NCBI GenBank assembly: GCA_038043245.1
Contig: JBBTCH010000017.1
Coordinates: 1 to 52,108, forward strand
DNA length: 52,108 nucleotides
Direction of reading: 5' to 3'
Source: JACPFV01 sp038043245
GTDB taxonomy: Bacteria > Pseudomonadota > Gammaproteobacteria > Nevskiales > Nevskiaceae
The first letter of the stretch is position 1, and the number at the start of each line of letters is the position of its first letter. The notes under the pieces were generated by a model. That model made no database searches. It was not told where the DNA came from and saw only the letters and a program-made list of their open reading frames with translations. A program made the position numbers and the translations under genes. This document shows, piece after piece, positions 48,980-52,108 of this stretch.

Positions 48980-49689
48980 GACTGATGGCGCGCCATCAGG
49001 CGCTTGAGTTCCAGTTTCGGGGTCGCCGGGGTGTTGAGGCCGAAGTCGAGCGTCGTCGCGGTTTCGTATCCAGCCTCCATGACGAGGTCACGGACAGCGG
49101 CATTCCAGCCACCGTAGGGATAGCAGAAGTGCCGGATGGGAATGCCGAACAGGTTTTCGAGTTTCTTCTTGCTCGCGCTGATTTCCTCGCGCGCTTTTGC
49201 CAGCGGCACCTTGGCCAGATTCACATGCGAGGACGTATGCGAGCCGATGGCATGTCCCGCCGCCAGCCACTCGCGCAGCTGCGCGGCATCCATCAGCTGC
49301 TCGGCGGCCTCGCCCCATTTCACGTCCCAGTGATTGGTCCCGCCAATGGCATCGGCGACCACGTACTGCATCGCCTGGAATTTGTAGCGCGCCAGCGGTT
49401 CGAGGCCGTGGCGCAATACGTTCACGTAGGCGTCATCGAAGGTGATGACGACTCGATCTGGCTTCGCCACACCATGGGCGGCTTCATCGAGCGTGGCGCT
49501 GACGAATCCTGCCTTGTGCAGCTCGTGCAACTGCCGGTCGAACATGCGCTCGCGGGCGTACAGGCCCTTGAGCTTGGCGCCGCGCGCCGGCGCACCGAGC
49601 TTGTGATACGTGAGGATCGGCAGTCCGCCGCGGAACCAGTCGCGGAACGGTGCCAGACGGTGGTAGACGCCGGATTTGGGCGCGCTCAT
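48940..49689 (-). CDS. Polysaccharide deacetylase (NodB-type)
   Basis: A 249-residue carbohydrate esterase 4 enzyme. LPILTYHKLG at the front, VITFDDAYVNV (about 83-93, catalytic Asp and metal-binding Asp) and GSHTSSHVNL (about 148-157, the two metal His) are the NodB motifs, and HFCYPYGGWN the third. It probably removes acetyl groups from an N-acetylated surface glycan. No signal peptide is visible. Its start overlaps the glycosyltransferase stop by 4 nt. Confidence 0.92.
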   Translation of the reverse strand: MSAPKSGVYHRLAPFRDWFRGGLPILTYHKLGAPARGAKLKGLYARERMFDRQLHELHKAGFVSATLDEAAHGVAKPDRVVITFDDAYVNVLRHGLEPLARYKFQAMQYVVADAIGGTNHWDVKWGEAAEQLMDAAQLREWLAAGHAIGSHTSSHVNLAKVPLAKAREEISASKKKLENLFGIPIRHFCYPYGGWNAAVRDLVMEAGYETATTLDFGLNTPATPKLELKRLMARHQSWGLKAIRARYFG

Positions 49690-50774
49690 AGGATTCCAGC
49701 GTACAGCGCGCGCATGCGCTCGGCGTATGCACGGCGGTCGAAGTTTTTAACCGCGTGTGAGCGTCCGGCTTTGCCGAAGCGCGTGCGCAGCGCGGCGTCG
49801 AGCGCGAGTTTCTTCATCGCCGTCGCCAGCGCCTCAGGATTCTTCGGCGGCACCAGCAGGCCGTGCTCGCCGTCGATAAACGTTTCCGGGATGCCATCGA
49901 GCCGCGTGGCGATCACCGGTTTTTCGCAGGCCAGTGCTTCGACCAGCACCAAGCCCAGCGCCTCGTTGCCAGCGGGCGGGTGCACCAGCACATCAAGCGC
50001 ATTCAACACCGGCAATACCTCGTTGCTGAACGGCAACACTTTGATGACTTCGCTCAGGCCGCGTACACGAATCACTTCGGCGATCTGCGATTTCCCCAAA
50101 TTCATCTCGCCAACGAGAACGAAGCGCGCCTGCGGAATTTCGGCATGGACTATCGCCGCCGCGTCGACGAAATCCAGATTGCCTTTGGTGCCGACCGAGA
50201 CGAAGCGGCCGACCAGCCCGAAGCCAATGGTGTCCACACCCCAGCCCAGTTGTGCACGCAACGCCTCGCTGCGGCTTGGCCGGAAACGTTCGGTATCGAT
50301 GCCCGGATAGGCCTGATGCAGTTTTTTGCGCGACCCAAGCAGGTTGGCGTCAAGCACGACCCACACCGCTTTTGACACCGCCGCCACATGCGCGAAGCGC
50401 AGGAGCAGCGTGCGGCTCATCGCGCTCGGCCGCGTCATCAGGTGACGCGAGATCACCACGCGCGGAAATCTGCCGGACAACAGCGCCGCGAGGATCGCCG
50501 CCCAGTAATCCTCACCCTGATGCGCATGCACGATCTGGATGTCGTGCTCACGGATCAGTTTCGCCAGACGCCAGACACTGGCGTATGGATCGCGATACGG
50601 GATATCCAGCGTGGTGATGCCCGGGATGCCACGGGATTTTTCAGTCAGCGGCCGGCCCACGCCGCCGGCAACCCAGACCTCATCGCCCGCCTGCGCCAAG
50701 CCCACGCACAGGTCGAAGGTGGCGCTGTCGACGCCGCCGCCGCCGAACGCGGAATTGAACTGCAGGACTCTCAT
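49686..50774 (-). CDS. Family 4 glycosyltransferase
   Basis: A 362-residue GT-B glycosyltransferase. The glycine-rich FGGGGVDSATFDLCVGLAQ near the N-terminus and IVHAHQGEDYW are acceptor-domain features. GFGLVGRFVSVGTKGNLDFV and the E-x7-E motif of EALGLVLVEALACEKPVIAT (about 270-290) are donor-domain features of GT4. It is translationally coupled to the deacetylase, suggesting a small surface-glycan module with the MFS exporter. Sugar specificity is unknown. Confidence 0.93.
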   Translation of the reverse strand: MRVLQFNSAFGGGGVDSATFDLCVGLAQAGDEVWVAGGVGRPLTEKSRGIPGITTLDIPYRDPYASVWRLAKLIREHDIQIVHAHQGEDYWAAILAALLSGRFPRVVISRHLMTRPSAMSRTLLLRFAHVAAVSKAVWVVLDANLLGSRKKLHQAYPGIDTERFRPSRSEALRAQLGWGVDTIGFGLVGRFVSVGTKGNLDFVDAAAIVHAEIPQARFVLVGEMNLGKSQIAEVIRVRGLSEVIKVLPFSNEVLPVLNALDVLVHPPAGNEALGLVLVEALACEKPVIATRLDGIPETFIDGEHGLLVPPKNPEALATAMKKLALDAALRTRFGKAGRSHAVKNFDRRAYAERMRALYAGIL

Positions 50775-50783
50775 CCGCTGCTG

Positions 50784-50856
50784 TGCTCGCGTGTGTCCAC
50801 AAATCGTAGGAGGGGTAGCGACGCGAGCATACGAGCAGGGAGCCCCGCATGCGGGG
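50784..50856. repeat. Palindromic intergenic sequence between prfC and the glycosyltransferase gene
   Basis: The inverted pair TGCTCGCGT (50784-50792) and ACGCGAGCA (50821-50829) encloses a CGTAGGAGGGGTAGCGA stretch, and a perfect 14-bp palindrome CCCCGCATGCGGGG (50843-50856) follows. The GTAGGAG start recalls REP-type elements of pseudomonads and relatives. It may be a repeat that also terminates prfC transcription. Confidence 0.5.
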
Positions 50857-50879
50857 ATGCGAGCCGTGCGAGTCGGCGC

Positions 50880-52108
50880 CTATCCCGCATTGCCATGCTC
50901 TCGGGTATCAACGAAGCGTACATCGGGATTGCGCTCCTGCATCATCGACAGATTCACCGCGCTTGAGGCCAGATACACCAGATCGCCGAAGTGATCGCGG
51001 GCGATGCGGCCGTCGTTCTTGTCAACGAATTCCTTGAGCTTCTTCTCATCGCCGAGCAGCCAGCGCGCGCAATGCACGGTGATGGGTTCAAGCACGCACT
51101 CGACGCTGTACTCGTCCTTGAGCCGGAACTGGGTGACTTCAAATTGCAGCTGACCGACGGCGCCGAGCACGATGTCGTTGTTCGCCAGTGGCCGGTAGAC
51201 CTGGGTGGCGCCTTCTTCGCAGAGCTGGTCGAGGCCCTTGTTGAGCTGCTTGGACTTGAGCGGGTCCTTGAGCACCACGCGGCGGAACAGGTCCGGCGCG
51301 AAATTGGGGATGCCGGTGAAACGCAGGCTCTCGCCTTCGGAAAACGTATCACCGATCGAGATCGTGCCGTAGTTGTGCAGGCCGATGATGTCGCCGGGAA
51401 ACGCCTCTTCCACTGCTTCACGGTCCTTGGCCATGAAGGTCAGCGCCTGACCGACGCGGATGGTGTCACCCACCCGCACGCTGTGCAGGTGCATGCCCTT
51501 GCGGTAGCTGCCGGAGCAGATGCGCACGAAGGCGACACGGTCGCGGTGCTTCGGGTCCATGTTCGCCTGGATCTTGAAACAGAAGCCGGTGAACTTCTTG
51601 TGCTCGGGGAAAATCTCGTATTTGGTGCCCTTGAACTCGGCGACACGCGCGCCGGGCGGCGGTGCCCATTCGACGAAGCCGTTGAGCAGCTCGCGCACGC
51701 CGAAGTTGTTGACGCCGGAGCCGAAGAACACCGGCGTCAGCTTGGCGGCACGGTACGGCGCCAGTTCGAAGCCGTCGCCGGCCATGCGCACCAGATCGAT
51801 TTCCTCGAGCAGGGTCTTGTAGACGTAGCCGAAGCGTTCTTCGAGTCCGGGCGTGTGTAGGCCATCAATGGTTTCGATCTCGGAGACTTTGAGCTTGTCG
51901 CCGGAATACAGATAGAAGCGGTCTTCGAGCAGGTGATACACGCCCTTGAAGTCGCGACCCATGCCCAGCGGCCAGGTGATCGGCGTGCAGCGCAGGCCGA
52001 GCACACGCTCGACTTCATCCAGCAGCTCCAGCGGCGGCCGGCCTTCGCGGTCAAGCTTGTTGATGAAGGTGATGATCGGCGTGTCGCGCATGCGGCACAC
52101 CTCCATCA
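50880..52108 (-). CDS. prfC: Peptide chain release factor 3 (partial, N-terminus outside window)
   Basis: The C-terminal 409 or so residues of RF3, the GTPase that recycles RF1/RF2. The visible start LMEVCRMRDTPIITFINKLDREGR contains the GTP-specificity NKLD motif (split here: MEVCRMRDTPII and TFINKLDREG). PITWPLGMGRDFKGVYHL and the C-terminal EYSVECVLEPITVHCARWL match RF3 rather than EF-G. About 120-130 residues with the P-loop are missing beyond the right edge. Confidence 0.95.
   Translation of the reverse strand, partial: MEVCRMRDTPIITFINKLDREGRPPLELLDEVERVLGLRCTPITWPLGMGRDFKGVYHLLEDRFYLYSGDKLKVSEIETIDGLHTPGLEERFGYVYKTLLEEIDLVRMAGDGFELAPYRAAKLTPVFFGSGVNNFGVRELLNGFVEWAPPPGARVAEFKGTKYEIFPEHKKFTGFCFKIQANMDPKHRDRVAFVRICSGSYRKGMHLHSVRVGDTIRVGQALTFMAKDREAVEEAFPGDIIGLHNYGTISIGDTFSEGESLRFTGIPNFAPDLFRRVVLKDPLKSKQLNKGLDQLCEEGATQVYRPLANNDIVLGAVGQLQFEVTQFRLKDEYSVECVLEPITVHCARWLLGDEKKLKEFVDKNDGRIARDHFGDLVYLASSAVNLSMMQERNPDVRFVDTREHGNAG

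Overview
The window comes from a GC-rich proteobacterium, most likely a gammaproteobacterium of the Xanthomonadales/Nevskiales kind. That is an inference from the GC-rich codons, the rsmG-parA-parB-atpI-atpB order, a CusCBA/CopL metal cluster and rimK with its retropepsin partner. No rRNA, tRNA, CRISPR array or transposase was recognised.

Layout. 1-4696 is the conserved core: atpB (cut by the left edge), atpI, a DUF2970 membrane protein, an SDR oxidoreductase, parB, parA and rsmG. mnmG, usually directly upstream of rsmG, is instead on the opposite strand about 31 kb away (35874). The space between holds accessory material. 5011-12892 is a tight operon of seven secreted paralogues. They share an N-terminal domain with two conserved cysteines and a C-terminal Gly / LGAF / hydrophobic / Arg-rich tail; two also carry Asp-box propellers. 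Near-identical GATACATTTT..GTATCA palindromes stand on both sides of this operon. 12989-21573 is a leftward copper/silver block (CopL-like protein, CusC, CusB, CusA, an NTF2-like protein, then MerR, DUF4396, a methyltransferase and DUF3147) with a clear MerR-type promoter. 21685-33608 encodes large exported proteins: two lipoprotein Ntn-acylases, a lipoprotein joining a beta-helix to a di-haem domain, and a low-GC protein with Calx-beta and RCC1-like repeats.

33777-46653 is mostly housekeeping: rimK with its protease partner, an Mpo1-like protein, a Rap1a-like protein, mnmG, two tandem Ala/Lys/Glu-rich secreted proteins, a BrxR/CapW-like WYL regulator, DnaA-box-like sites, a second ParB without a ParA partner, folE, an acyl-ACP desaturase, an SDR, a crotonase, acyP, an unknown protein, a cNMP-binding protein and a MATE transporter. 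46698-47704 is a small mobile patch: a YafQ-type toxin-antitoxin pair, palindromic repeats and a lone integron-type gene cassette with a recognisable attC, inserted at the stop codon of the next gene. 47705-50774 carries an MFS transporter, a polysaccharide deacetylase and a glycosyltransferase. prfC runs off the right edge.

The strongest candidates for undescribed biology are the seven-gene operon with its shared C-terminal tail, the lone attC cassette, and the duplication that copied the end of mnmG together with a small secreted-protein gene.
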